From NCBI GenBank assembly GCA_900767815.1, contig CAAGAM010000235.1, positions 1 through 5,199 of the forward strand: a stretch of DNA of 5,199 bases, given 5' to 3'. This document shows, one piece after another, positions 1 through 4,740 of the stretch. Numbering within the stretch: the first letter of the stretch is position 1; each line of letters starts with the position of its first letter. The translations under genes and the position numbers were made by a program. The notes under the pieces were generated by a model, which was not told where the DNA came from, made no database searches, and was given only the letters and a program-made list of their open reading frames with translations. Origin of the DNA: Clostridia bacterium. GTDB lineage: Bacteria; Bacillota; Clostridia; Christensenellales; Borkfalkiaceae.

Positions 1-30
1 ACCAAATCAAAAGATTTAATTTGTTCTATA

Positions 31-117
31 TGGTGCCGCTGGTCGGGGTCGAACCGACACGGTATCGCTACCACGGGATTTTGAGTCCCGCGCGTCTGCC
101 AATTCCACCACAGCGGC
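31..117 (-). tRNA. tRNA-Leu (anticodon CAA)
   Basis: Read on the minus strand, this is a complete 87-nt class II tRNA with an encoded CCA end. The acceptor stem is GCCGCTG paired with CAGCGGC (7 bp, perfect), with discriminator A and then CCA. The anticodon stem CGGGA/TCCCG encloses the loop CTCAAAA, giving anticodon CAA, which reads the leucine codon UUG. A long variable arm and the T-loop core GTTCGAC are present. Downstream, at the window edge, AAATC(4-8), loop AAAA and GATTT(13-17) could start a terminator hairpin, but any U-tract lies outside the window. I found no convincing minus-strand promoter in 118-240, so the gene may be expressed from its own weak promoter or processed from a longer transcript. 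Confidence 0.97.
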
Positions 118-228
118 ATTATTTCGTTCGTTGCAAAATCTTTTCCCGGCACCGATAAGGTTTTTCCCTTATTTTAATTATTACACTTGATTTTTTCTCT
201 GTTTTGTGCAATAATTATTATTAGATGC

Positions 229-256
229 TTTAAATCTCGTAACGCTTATTTATAAT
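229..256 (+). promoter_or_regulatory. Candidate sigma-A promoter for polA-coaE
   Basis: A consensus -10 hexamer TATAAT lies at 251-256. TTTAAA at 229-234 (4 of 6 matches to TTGACA) sits 16 bases upstream. Transcription would start near 263, leaving a leader of about 48 nt before polA. The leader holds a small hairpin, AAAATC (273-278) with GATTTT (282-287). The -10 is convincing and the -35 is weak. The surrounding DNA is very A+T-rich, so a chance match is possible. Confidence 0.4.
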
Positions 257-310
257 ATCATATTTATTATAAAAAATCAACGATTTTAACGCCCTATAAA
301 GGAATTATTT

Positions 311-2878
311 ATGAATAATCTCGTTCTCATCGACGGAAACAGCCTTATAAACCGCGCTTTTTACGCAACTCCTCCGCTCACGGCAAAGGACGGAACGCCC
401 ACAAACGCCGTTTACGCGTTTATAAATATGCTTATAAAGCTCATCGGCGACGAAAAACCGAAATATATCCTCGTTGCCTTCGACCGCAAAGAACCGACGT
501 TCAGACATAAAATGTACGCCGATTATAAAGGCACGAGAAAACCAATGCCCGAGGATTTACGCCCTCAGATCGATCTTTTAAAAAACGTACTCGACGCTTT
601 GGGCATCTCGAGATACGAACAGGCGGGAATAGAGGCGGACGATATTTTAGGAACTCTTTCGAGAAAATTCTCCGTTCCGTCGGTTATCGTTACCGGCGAT
701 AAGGACAGTTTTCAGCTCGTAAACGAACACACGTCCGTTTACTTTACAAAACGCGGAATTTCGGACGTAGACGTATACAACAACGACAATTTTACCGATA
801 AAACGGGAATTAAGCCCCCGCAAATCGTCGATTTGAAAAGCCTTATGGGCGACAGTTCGGATAATATCCCGGGCATAAGCGGCGTAGGCGAAAAAACAGC
901 CTTAAACCTTGTCAAAACCTACGGTACGCTTGAAAATCTTTACGCCAACGTTTCTTCTCTTACGGGTAAACTTTTCGAACGCGTTTCTTCTTCCAAAGAA
1001 ATTGCCGAGCTTTCGAAAACGCTCGCCACAATCGACACCGACGTAGATATCCCGCTCAATTTAGACGAACTCACTTATAAATTTCCTTTCCCCGCGGAAG
1101 CGAAACAACTTTTCTCTAAACTCGATTTGAAAAATCTGCTTAAAAAGGATTCTCTTTTCGAAAGCGAAGAAAACAATAACGGTAAAGTTATCGGCGAGGA
1201 GAAAAAAGACGGACAAACCGTTTTTATTAAAAACGGCGACAAACTGCCCGAATTCGCGACAAACGTAACTCTGTCCCTGGTTTATGATAACAATTTTTAT
1301 TTATCGGACGGAACGGACGAATACGTTTTTAAAATTCCCGAAAACTTTTTTGAAGAAGGTATTTCGTTTGAAAGCTGTACGGCCGTTTTAAAGCCCCTTT
1401 TCGCTGATAAAAACAGGAAAATAATATTATGGTCTAAAAAGGCTTTTAAAACGGAATTATATAAATACGACTTTAAATTCGACGCAAAAATCGACGACGT
1501 GTCGATAAAAAAATATCTTGCCGATTTCAGCGGAAAAGACGATACTTTAAACGATGTTTTCACGGAGTACGGACTTGACCCCGCCCGCCCTGCTACTTCT
1601 CTCATGGTTTTGTCCGACATTATGGACGAAAAACTTAGGGAAGAGGGGCTTGAACGCTTATATACCGATCTCGAACTTCCTTTGAACGACGTTTTGTTCG
1701 ACATGGAACGCGCAGGATTCAAAATCGATCGTGACGAACTCAAAATCATGAGCGATAATTTCGAGAAGCAAATCGCCGTTTTTACCGATAAAATCACCGA
1801 ACTTGCGGGCGAAACATTCAATCTTAACAGCCCTAAACAACTCGGCGTAATCCTCTTTGAAAAGCTTAACCTCAACTCGAAAAAGAAAAACAAAACAAAA
1901 ACGGGTTATTCGACAAGCGCGGATATTTTAGAAGAAATGAAGGACGAGCACCCGATTATTCCCGCCATTTTGGATTACAGACGAATTCAGAAATTATACT
2001 CGACATATGTCAAAGGCTTCGAGCCTCTTATCGACAAAAAGACGGGGCTTGTGCATACGTGCTTCAATCAGACCCTCACTTCGACGGGCAGACTTTCATC
2101 CAAAGAACCGAATCTTCAGAATATTCCCGTCAGAGATAAAGAAGGAAAAGAAATCCGCAAACTGTTCATTTCTTCTTTCGATCACGGTAAAATCTCGGGT
2201 GCGGATTATTCGCAGATAGAGCTTCGACTTTTAGCTCATTTCAGCGGCTGCAAACCGCTTATCGAAACGTTCAGAAACGACGGAGATATTCACGCTTTAA
2301 CCGCGTCGCAGGTTTTCGGCGTTCCTATCGATAAAGTTACGAAAGAAATGAGACAAAGCGCGAAAGCCGTCAATTTCGGAATAATATACGGAATTTCCGA
2401 TTACGGCTTAGCCGAACAACTTAAAATTTCGCCTAAAAAAGCGGGCGAATATATTACGAAATATTTTGAAATGTATCCGAGCGTCAAGGAATACATGGAT
2501 AAAAACGTCAAATTCGCCAAAGAAAACGGCTACGTAACCACACTTCTCGGCAGAAAAAGATATATTCGGGAAATAAACTCTCCCAATTTCAATATGCGCT
2601 CCTTCGGCGAAAGAGCGGCAATGAACATGCCCCTTCAGGGAACTGCCGCGGATATAATCAAAATCGCAATGATCAGAGTTCACGATAAATTTAAAACGTT
2701 GCAATTAAAATCGAAATTGATTTTACAAGTACACGATGAACTGATAGTCGACACGCATCCGGGCGAAGTCGATGCGGTTTTGAAAACTCTGCGAGACGAA
2801 ATGCAGAACGCCGTAACCCTTTCGGTACCTTTAACGGTGGAAACGGAATGCGGCGACAGATGGTATGACGCAAAATAA
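311..2878 (+). CDS. polA: DNA polymerase I (PolA), 855 aa, with degenerate proofreading domain
   Basis: This is a family A DNA polymerase acting in the cytoplasm in Okazaki fragment maturation and repair gap filling. Residues 1 to about 290 form the 5' nuclease. Its metal-binding acidic residues are visible at D8, D58, E108, D110, D111, D130, D132, D181 and D184, with a helix-hairpin-helix near GISGVGEKTA (188-197). Residues about 300-445 occupy the place of the 3'-5' exonuclease but lack the DxE metal motif, so proofreading is probably lost, as in several Bacillus-type enzymes. The polymerase domain (about 450-855) has TSTGRL (R594), motif A DYSQIE (D632), motif B from R681 through K685, F689 and Y693, and motif C HDE (808-810), so it should be catalytically active. 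AAAGGA (298-303) sits 7 bases before the ATG and supports this start. The last base of the stop codon is the first base of coaE. Length is typical of the family. Confidence 0.98.
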   Translation: MNNLVLIDGNSLINRAFYATPPLTAKDGTPTNAVYAFINMLIKLIGDEKPKYILVAFDRKEPTFRHKMYADYKGTRKPMPEDLRPQIDLLKNVLDALGISRYEQAGIEADDILGTLSRKFSVPSVIVTGDKDSFQLVNEHTSVYFTKRGISDVDVYNNDNFTDKTGIKPPQIVDLKSLMGDSSDNIPGISGVGEKTALNLVKTYGTLENLYANVSSLTGKLFERVSSSKEIAELSKTLATIDTDVDIPLNLDELTYKFPFPAEAKQLFSKLDLKNLLKKDSLFESEENNNGKVIGEEKKDGQTVFIKNGDKLPEFATNVTLSLVYDNNFYLSDGTDEYVFKIPENFFEEGISFESCTAVLKPLFADKNRKIILWSKKAFKTELYKYDFKFDAKIDDVSIKKYLADFSGKDDTLNDVFTEYGLDPARPATSLMVLSDIMDEKLREEGLERLYTDLELPLNDVLFDMERAGFKIDRDELKIMSDNFEKQIAVFTDKITELAGETFNLNSPKQLGVILFEKLNLNSKKKNKTKTGYSTSADILEEMKDEHPIIPAILDYRRIQKLYSTYVKGFEPLIDKKTGLVHTCFNQTLTSTGRLSSKEPNLQNIPVRDKEGKEIRKLFISSFDHGKISGADYSQIELRLLAHFSGCKPLIETFRNDGDIHALTASQVFGVPIDKVTKEMRQSAKAVNFGIIYGISDYGLAEQLKISPKKAGEYITKYFEMYPSVKEYMDKNVKFAKENGYVTTLLGRKRYIREINSPNFNMRSFGERAAMNMPLQGTAADIIKIAMIRVHDKFKTLQLKSKLILQVHDELIVDTHPGEVDAVLKTLRDEMQNAVTLSVPLTVETECGDRWYDAK

Positions 2879-3480
2879 TGATTAAAATTGCCATTACGGG
2901 CGGCATCGGAAGCGGGAAATCCACTGCCGCAGAAGAAATTAAAAAACTCGGATACAAATGCTTTTCCGCAGACGAAATTTATAAGCATATGCTTACCGAC
3001 GACAAATTCGTTTGCGATTTATCCGATTATATGGGTGTTAAACCTCTTTCGGATTGCGGGAAATTCTTCCTGGATAAAAAAGCCGTATCCGCACTTGTTT
3101 TTTCGGACAAAACCCGGCTGAAAAAACTCAACGACTACACCCATCCTCTTATCATGAACGAACTTATCGGAAAAATGGAATCGCTTAAAACCGAAAGCAT
3201 CGTTTTCGCGGAAGTTCCGCTTTTATTTGAAGGCGGATATGATAAATTGTTTGATTTCGTTTTTATAATCACGCGTTCAGATGATAAAAGGACCGAAGGA
3301 ACAATGCTTCGCGACGGAAAAACCAAAGAAGAAGTTGAAAAAGTAATTTCAAATCAATTCTCTTACGACAAAATCGCTCCCGAAGCTAACATTGAAATTA
3401 TTAACAACGACGGAACCGTTCAGGAACTAAAAAACAAGCTCATTGAAGCTATTGACAAAATTATAAAACGCCGCAATTGA
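2878..3480 (+). CDS. coaE: Dephospho-CoA kinase (CoaE), 200 aa
   Basis: CoaE catalyses the last step of coenzyme A synthesis, ATP-dependent phosphorylation of the 3' hydroxyl of dephospho-CoA, in the cytoplasm. The N-terminus carries a P-loop, GGIGSGKS at residues 8-15. Next comes the family's FSADEI segment, whose D32 corresponds to the conserved catalytic aspartate. THPLI (88-92), EVPLLFE (112-118) and the lid-like RDGKTKEEVEKVISNQF region follow. At 200 aa it is full length. The ATG overlaps the polA stop codon by one base (TAATG) and there is no good Shine-Dalgarno in front of it, so translation is probably coupled to polA. In Bacillus, mutM lies between polA and coaE; here the two are directly joined. 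No strong terminator follows: only a weak AATC/GATT hairpin with T-runs near 3505-3530. Confidence 0.97.
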   Translation: MIKIAITGGIGSGKSTAAEEIKKLGYKCFSADEIYKHMLTDDKFVCDLSDYMGVKPLSDCGKFFLDKKAVSALVFSDKTRLKKLNDYTHPLIMNELIGKMESLKTESIVFAEVPLLFEGGYDKLFDFVFIITRSDDKRTEGTMLRDGKTKEEVEKVISNQFSYDKIAPEANIEIINNDGTVQELKNKLIEAIDKIIKRRN

Positions 3481-3510
3481 CAAAAATGTCTGAAAAATTG
3501 CTTTAATCAT

Positions 3511-3539
3511 TTGATTTTTATTTTTATTTAGTATATAAT
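3511..3539 (+). promoter_or_regulatory. Strong sigma-A promoter for tRNA-Ser
   Basis: TTGATT (3511-3516) and TATAAT (3534-3539) are separated by exactly 17 bases, inside an A+T-rich stretch just after coaE. Transcription would start near 3546, about 36 bases before the mature tRNA 5' end. This separates the tRNA-Ser unit from the polA-coaE operon. The hexamers and spacing are seen directly; activity is inferred. Confidence 0.8.
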
Positions 3540-3578
3540 ATATAAAGTTGATTAAAAAATTCAAATCGACTTTATATA
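3539..3578. repeat. 15-bp inverted repeat between promoter and tRNA-Ser
   Basis: The left arm 3539-3553 (TATATAAAGTTGATT) is complementary to the right arm 3564-3578 (AATCGACTTTATATA) except for one G-T pair, with a 10-base A-rich loop. It begins at the last base of the -10 box and ends 3 bases before the tRNA. RNA starting near 3546 could still form the inner part as a leader hairpin. It could alternatively be a protein-binding site or a processing signal. Confidence 0.6.
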
Positions 3579-3581
3579 AAC

Positions 3582-3669
3582 GGAAGCTTATCGAAGTGGT
3601 CATAACGAGGCGGTCTTGAAAACCGTTTGCCCAAAAGGCGCAGGGGTTCGAATCCCTTAGCTTCCGCCA
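3582..3669 (+). tRNA. tRNA-Ser (anticodon TGA)
   Basis: This is a complete 88-nt class II tRNA with an encoded CCA. The acceptor stem GGAAGCT/AGCTTCC is perfect, with discriminator G as in serine tRNAs. The anticodon stem is GCGGT/ACCGT (outer pair G-T) around the loop CTTGAAA, giving anticodon TGA, which reads UCA. A long variable arm (TTGCCCAAAAGGCGC region) and a T-arm containing GGGGTTCGAATCCC complete the fold. It has its own promoter upstream and a terminator that begins directly after CCA, so it is a single-gene unit. Confidence 0.97.
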
Positions 3670-3705
3670 AAAAAATGAACACCTTTTTAGGTGTTCATTT
3701 TTTTT
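3670..3705 (+). terminator. Rho-independent terminator of tRNA-Ser
   Basis: The stem TGAACACCT (3676-3684) pairs with AGGTGTTCA (3689-3697) around a TTTT loop. A-tracts before and T-tracts after the stem lengthen the helix, and it is followed by T through 3705. The symmetry would let it work in both directions. It starts at the base after the tRNA CCA. Confidence 0.93.
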
Positions 3706-3755
3706 GTGGAAAGATGTTGGGATGTAGTAACGCGGCAACTTGTTGCCGTCGTTCG
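3706..3755. repeat. Hairpin-bearing repeat, copy 1
   Basis: This 50-base segment matches 3881-3930 at 47 of 50 positions; the differences are at the 2nd, 15th and 36th bases. It contains a tight palindrome, CGGCAAC (3733-3739) with GTTGCCG (3742-3748), separated by TT. Right after it, TATTTGC (3758-3764) and GCAAATA (3769-3775) form a second hairpin. A weaker match to copy 2 resumes farther on at GTATTCCGTTTT, so the homologous unit probably extends to about 3796. It directly abuts the tRNA-Ser terminator. No protein frame is credible here. Confidence 0.85.
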
Positions 3756-3771
3756 TCTATTTGCGGTAGCA

Positions 3772-3845
3772 AATATTTGCCGAGGTATTCCGTTTTACAA
3801 GGCTTAAATTAATTACAAAAGCATGTAAACGGAAACGGCAATATT
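3772..3845. repeat. Long imperfect hairpin
   Basis: The outer arms are AATATTTGCCG (3772-3782) and CGGCAATATT (3836-3845), pairing with one bulged T. The inner arms are CCGTTTTACA (3790-3799) and TGTAAACGG (3824-3832), again with one bulged T. The whole 74-base stretch can fold back on itself. It overlaps the end of repeat copy 1, and its first arm competes with that copy's second hairpin. There is no adjoining T-tract of terminator quality. Confidence 0.55.
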
Positions 3846-3880
3846 CCTTTATTTTAAAACATATGCGTCCTTTTGTTTTG

Positions 3881-3930
3881 GCGGAAAGATGTTGAGATGT
3901 AGTAACGCGGCAACTCGTTGCCGTCGTTCG
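3881..3930. repeat. Hairpin-bearing repeat, copy 2
   Basis: This is the second copy of the 50-base repeat, in the same orientation and offset by 175 bases from copy 1. The palindrome CGGCAAC/GTTGCCG is kept (3908-3914 and 3917-3923), with spacer TC instead of TT. Downstream the sequence diverges but a hairpin is again possible, TTCGC (3927-3931) with GCGAA (3944-3948). This suggests that structure rather than sequence is maintained. The match resumes at GTATCCCGTTTT near 3986. Confidence 0.85.
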
Positions 3931-3953
3931 CATTTGAGCGATAGCGAAAATCC

Positions 3954-3985
3954 AGCCGTATGACTCCCGCTTGCGGGAAACGGCT
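3954..3985. repeat. Nested palindrome inside repeat copy 2
   Basis: AGCCGT (3954-3959) pairs with ACGGCT (3980-3985). Inside it, TCCCGC (3965-3970) pairs with GCGGGA (3973-3978) across TT. This block has no counterpart in copy 1, so it is either an insertion in copy 2 or a loss from copy 1. No T-tract follows, so it is not a standard terminator. Confidence 0.7.
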
Positions 3986-4100
3986 GTATCCCGTTTTCAT
4001 CTTTACTATGCAAATGAATTTCCTTGCGCGTGATAGCGACATTGTGACAAAAAATGAACGTCAAAATAGAATGAAATTTAAAACAAGTAATAATCTGAAT

Positions 4101-4130
4101 GTCGCGGAGCGAATCCCACTCTTTCCGCCA
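4101..4130 (+). pseudogene. Serine-tRNA-like 3' end (possible tRNA relic)
   Basis: CGAATCCC (4110-4117), five bases and TTCCGCCA (4123-4130) repeat, at identical spacing, the T-arm and acceptor 3' end of the tRNA-Ser gene 461 bases upstream (3649-3656 and 3662-3669). ATCCCAC followed by TCTTTCC, discriminator G and CCA would also suit a serine tRNA. The T-loop is damaged (GAGCGAA in place of GTTCGAA). A complementary GGAAAGA exists at 3883, but 247 bases is far too long for a tRNA and there is no anticodon arm. A terminator follows 4 bases after CCA, as expected for a tRNA unit. It could be chance similarity or a repeat-family feature. Confidence 0.35.
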
Positions 4131-4134
4131 AACA

Positions 4135-4181
4135 AAACCTAAATCGAATACGAAAGTGTTCGGATTAGGTTTTATTTTTTT
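4135..4181 (+). terminator. Rho-independent terminator
   Basis: Arm 4135-4151 pairs with arm 4156-4172 over 17 positions with one mismatch and two G-U pairs, around a GAAA tetraloop. TATTTTTTT follows (4173-4181). It would stop plus-strand transcription just after the tRNA-like 3' end. No intact plus-strand gene lies between it and the tRNA-Ser terminator, which suggests a lost gene or a backup terminator. It converges with the minus-strand terminator at 4185-4216. Confidence 0.8.
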
Positions 4182-4184
4182 AGT

Positions 4185-4216
4185 AAAAACGGCTAATGCG
4201 TATATGAAATAGCCGT
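4185..4216 (-). terminator. Terminator of the minus-strand small RNA unit
   Basis: On the minus strand ACGGCTA (4216-4210) pairs perfectly with TAGCCGT (4195-4189) across a 14-base loop, followed by a T-run (4189-4185, one of these in the stem). The T-tract is short and the loop large, so efficiency may be modest. It lies in the right place to end a transcript begun at the promoter at 4383-4411. Confidence 0.55.
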
Positions 4217-4264
4217 AAATTTTAGAAATAAGGAGATGACCCACGGTGCCACTTGGGAGCCAAC

Positions 4265-4324
4265 TTATTTATGCTTGATAACCCCGTAAGAAATTATCAT
4301 AAGAGCCTTAAGTAAGGCTTTCAT
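4265..4324 (-). CDS. Candidate 19-aa hydrophobic cationic small protein
   Basis: The frame encodes MKALLKALMIISYGVIKHK. A perfect Shine-Dalgarno AAGGAGG (4339-4333) lies 8 bases before the ATG. An in-frame ATG two codons earlier (4330) is too close to it, so 4324 is preferred. The peptide is a short hydrophobic stretch with lysines at both ends, like a small membrane-associated peptide. It matches no family that I can name. A promoter and a terminator lie either side, so it is the only apparent product of its unit. The same bases form RNA hairpins, and the Shine-Dalgarno can be sequestered by a sequence after the stop codon, so translation may be conditional. The alternative is that this is only a structured RNA and the frame is accidental. 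Confidence 0.42.
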   Translation of the reverse strand: MKALLKALMIISYGVIKHK

Positions 4325-4382
4325 AAACATCACCTCCTTAACGCGCCAAGGTTAATAAGCACCTTAACGCTTTGGCAAAATT

Positions 4383-4411
4383 ATTATACAGATTTTTATT
4401 ACAAAAGTCAA
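4383..4411 (-). promoter_or_regulatory. Near-consensus sigma-A promoter of the small RNA unit
   Basis: On the minus strand TTGACT (4411-4406) is followed by 17 bases and then TATAAT (4388-4383). This matches the consensus at 11 of 12 positions with optimal spacing. Transcription should start near 4376, about 52 bases before the preferred start codon of the 19-codon frame. It suggests strong basal transcription. Confidence 0.83.
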
Positions 4412-4637
4412 GTTGCAGACGGTTTTATGCCGCGAAAGCGAAAAAGCGTGAATGGGTTGAAATAGGTTTTGCGTGGTTTTTTTGACGTTTGCAGGGAGTA
4501 AAGTCATACTCGAAAAGGACTGAAAAATGGTTTTTGCGGCAGTAAAAAAGGACGGCGCAGGGAAACGCCGCCCGAAACAAAACGCAAACGAAAACACTCG
4601 GAAGAAAGAAAAGGCACAAAAACTCAAAATTAGCCGA
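4412..4637. other. Intergenic stretch without a supported gene
   Basis: No convincing gene lies in this 226-base stretch. A plus-strand frame of 49 codons (4527-4676) has AAAAGGA (4513-4519) seven bases before its ATG and encodes a very lysine/arginine-rich peptide. Its end runs through a large palindrome, and the composition looks like A-rich DNA read by chance. TTGACG (4482-4487), 17 bases and CATACT (4505-4510) form a weak promoter-like pair. Its start point would fall inside the ribosome site, which argues against it. CGGCG (4553-4557) and CGCCG (4566-4570) can form a small hairpin. Confidence 0.4.
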
Positions 4638-4699
4638 CGAGCGAAGAATCACGGGGCGATTCGCCAAGCGGTTTAGCTGCGAACGCCCCGTTTCGCTCG
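4638..4699. repeat. 62-base imperfect palindrome (21 bp)
   Basis: Three stacked arms pair: CGAGCGAA (4638-4645) with TTCGCTCG (4692-4699), ACGGGGCG (4651-4658) with CGCCCCGT (4684-4691), and TTCGC (4660-4664) with GCGAA (4679-4683). There is a 5-base bulge, a 1-base bulge and a 14-base apical loop. It is G+C-rich against an A+T-rich background. There is no T-tract on either side. It looks like an intergenic palindromic repeat unit, but I see no second copy in this window. Confidence 0.7.
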
Positions 4700-4740
4700 G
4701 GCTCCAAAGTTGACCTTTTTATCCGAGTTCAGAGAGTTTG

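Larger units (their letters stand above)
3871..4137. repeat. Segment bounded by 18-19 bp inverted repeats (MITE-like or tRNA-derived)
   Basis: TTTTGTTTTGGCGGAAAGA at 3871-3889 is matched by its reverse complement at 4120-4137 with a single extra T. The enclosed segment is about 267 bases with no transposase or other credible coding frame. Inside are repeat copy 2, a nested palindrome, and a further inverted pair GCGACATT (4036-4043)/AATGTCGC (4098-4105). Two readings are possible: a short non-autonomous element with terminal inverted repeats, or a tRNA-like unit in which GGAAAGA (3883-3889) and TCTTTCC (4120-4126) are the two sides of an acceptor stem. I saw no target-site duplication. Confidence 0.45.
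4185..4376 (-). ncRNA. Candidate structured small RNA (about 190 nt) enclosing a small ORF
   Basis: This transcript is predicted from a consensus promoter at one end and a hairpin/T-run at the other. In the minus-strand RNA a long-range helix joins TAAGGAGGTGA (4340-4330) to TCATCTCCTTA (4239-4229), 11 bp with one G-U. Inside it are AGCCTT/AAGGCT (6 bp, loop 4310-4313), GATAA/TTATC (4298-4294 with 4281-4277) and TTGG/CCAA (4263-4260 with 4256-4253). A 5' hairpin can form from GCCAA (4376-4372) and TTGGC (4349-4345), or from the overlapping AAGGT/ACCTT. The closing helix covers the ribosome site of the 19-codon frame, so this may be a regulated peptide mRNA, a non-coding RNA, or a dual-function RNA. 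I cannot assign it to a named RNA family. The structure is inferred by eye, without energy calculation or covariation. Confidence 0.5.

Noticed and set aside
155..175. Plus-strand terminator: ATAAGG (155-160) with CCTTAT (167-172), then TTT.
   Set aside because: No plus-strand gene precedes it in the window, and the stem and T-run are short. It may be part of the tRNA-Leu leader on the other strand.
1297..1893. 198-codon frame antisense to polA, and other shadow frames inside polA and coaE.
   Set aside because: The sense frames carry unmistakable conserved motifs throughout; the antisense frames show no domain features or ribosome sites.
3481..3530. Terminator directly after coaE.
   Set aside because: Only a 4-bp AATC/GATT stem precedes the T-runs, and these bases are better explained as the tRNA-Ser promoter region.
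3427..3738. Minus-strand frame of about 100 codons across the tRNA-Ser.
   Set aside because: It reads antisense through the end of coaE, the tRNA and its terminator. Its LRDSNPCAFWANGFQDR segment is simply translated tRNA-Ser complement, a common false annotation.
3706..3930. CRISPR array.
   Set aside because: There are only two repeat units, of 50 bases with a 125-base gap, no regular spacers, and no cas genes.
3662..4130. An integrated element between attachment-site copies at the tRNA-Ser 3' end.
   Set aside because: The interval is only about 460 bases, with no integrase or cargo gene, and the second copy matches just two short blocks. A tRNA relic or repeat-family feature is simpler.
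3849..4244. Minus-strand frame of 131 codons through the repeat region.
   Set aside because: It crosses two terminators and a repeat containing several palindromes, has no ribosome site, and starts with GTG inside the small-RNA domain.
4229..4263. T-box riboswitch, because the minus strand reads AAGTGGCACCGTGGG, close to the T-box core.
   Set aside because: There is no recognisable Stem I with a specifier loop in the roughly 110 bases upstream, and no amino-acid or tRNA-synthetase gene follows on the minus strand. Only the core-like string matches.
4364..4667. Two overlapping minus-strand frames rich in phenylalanine and serine.
   Set aside because: They overlap the strong minus-strand promoter or the large palindrome, lack ribosome sites, and have the composition expected of A-rich DNA read antisense.
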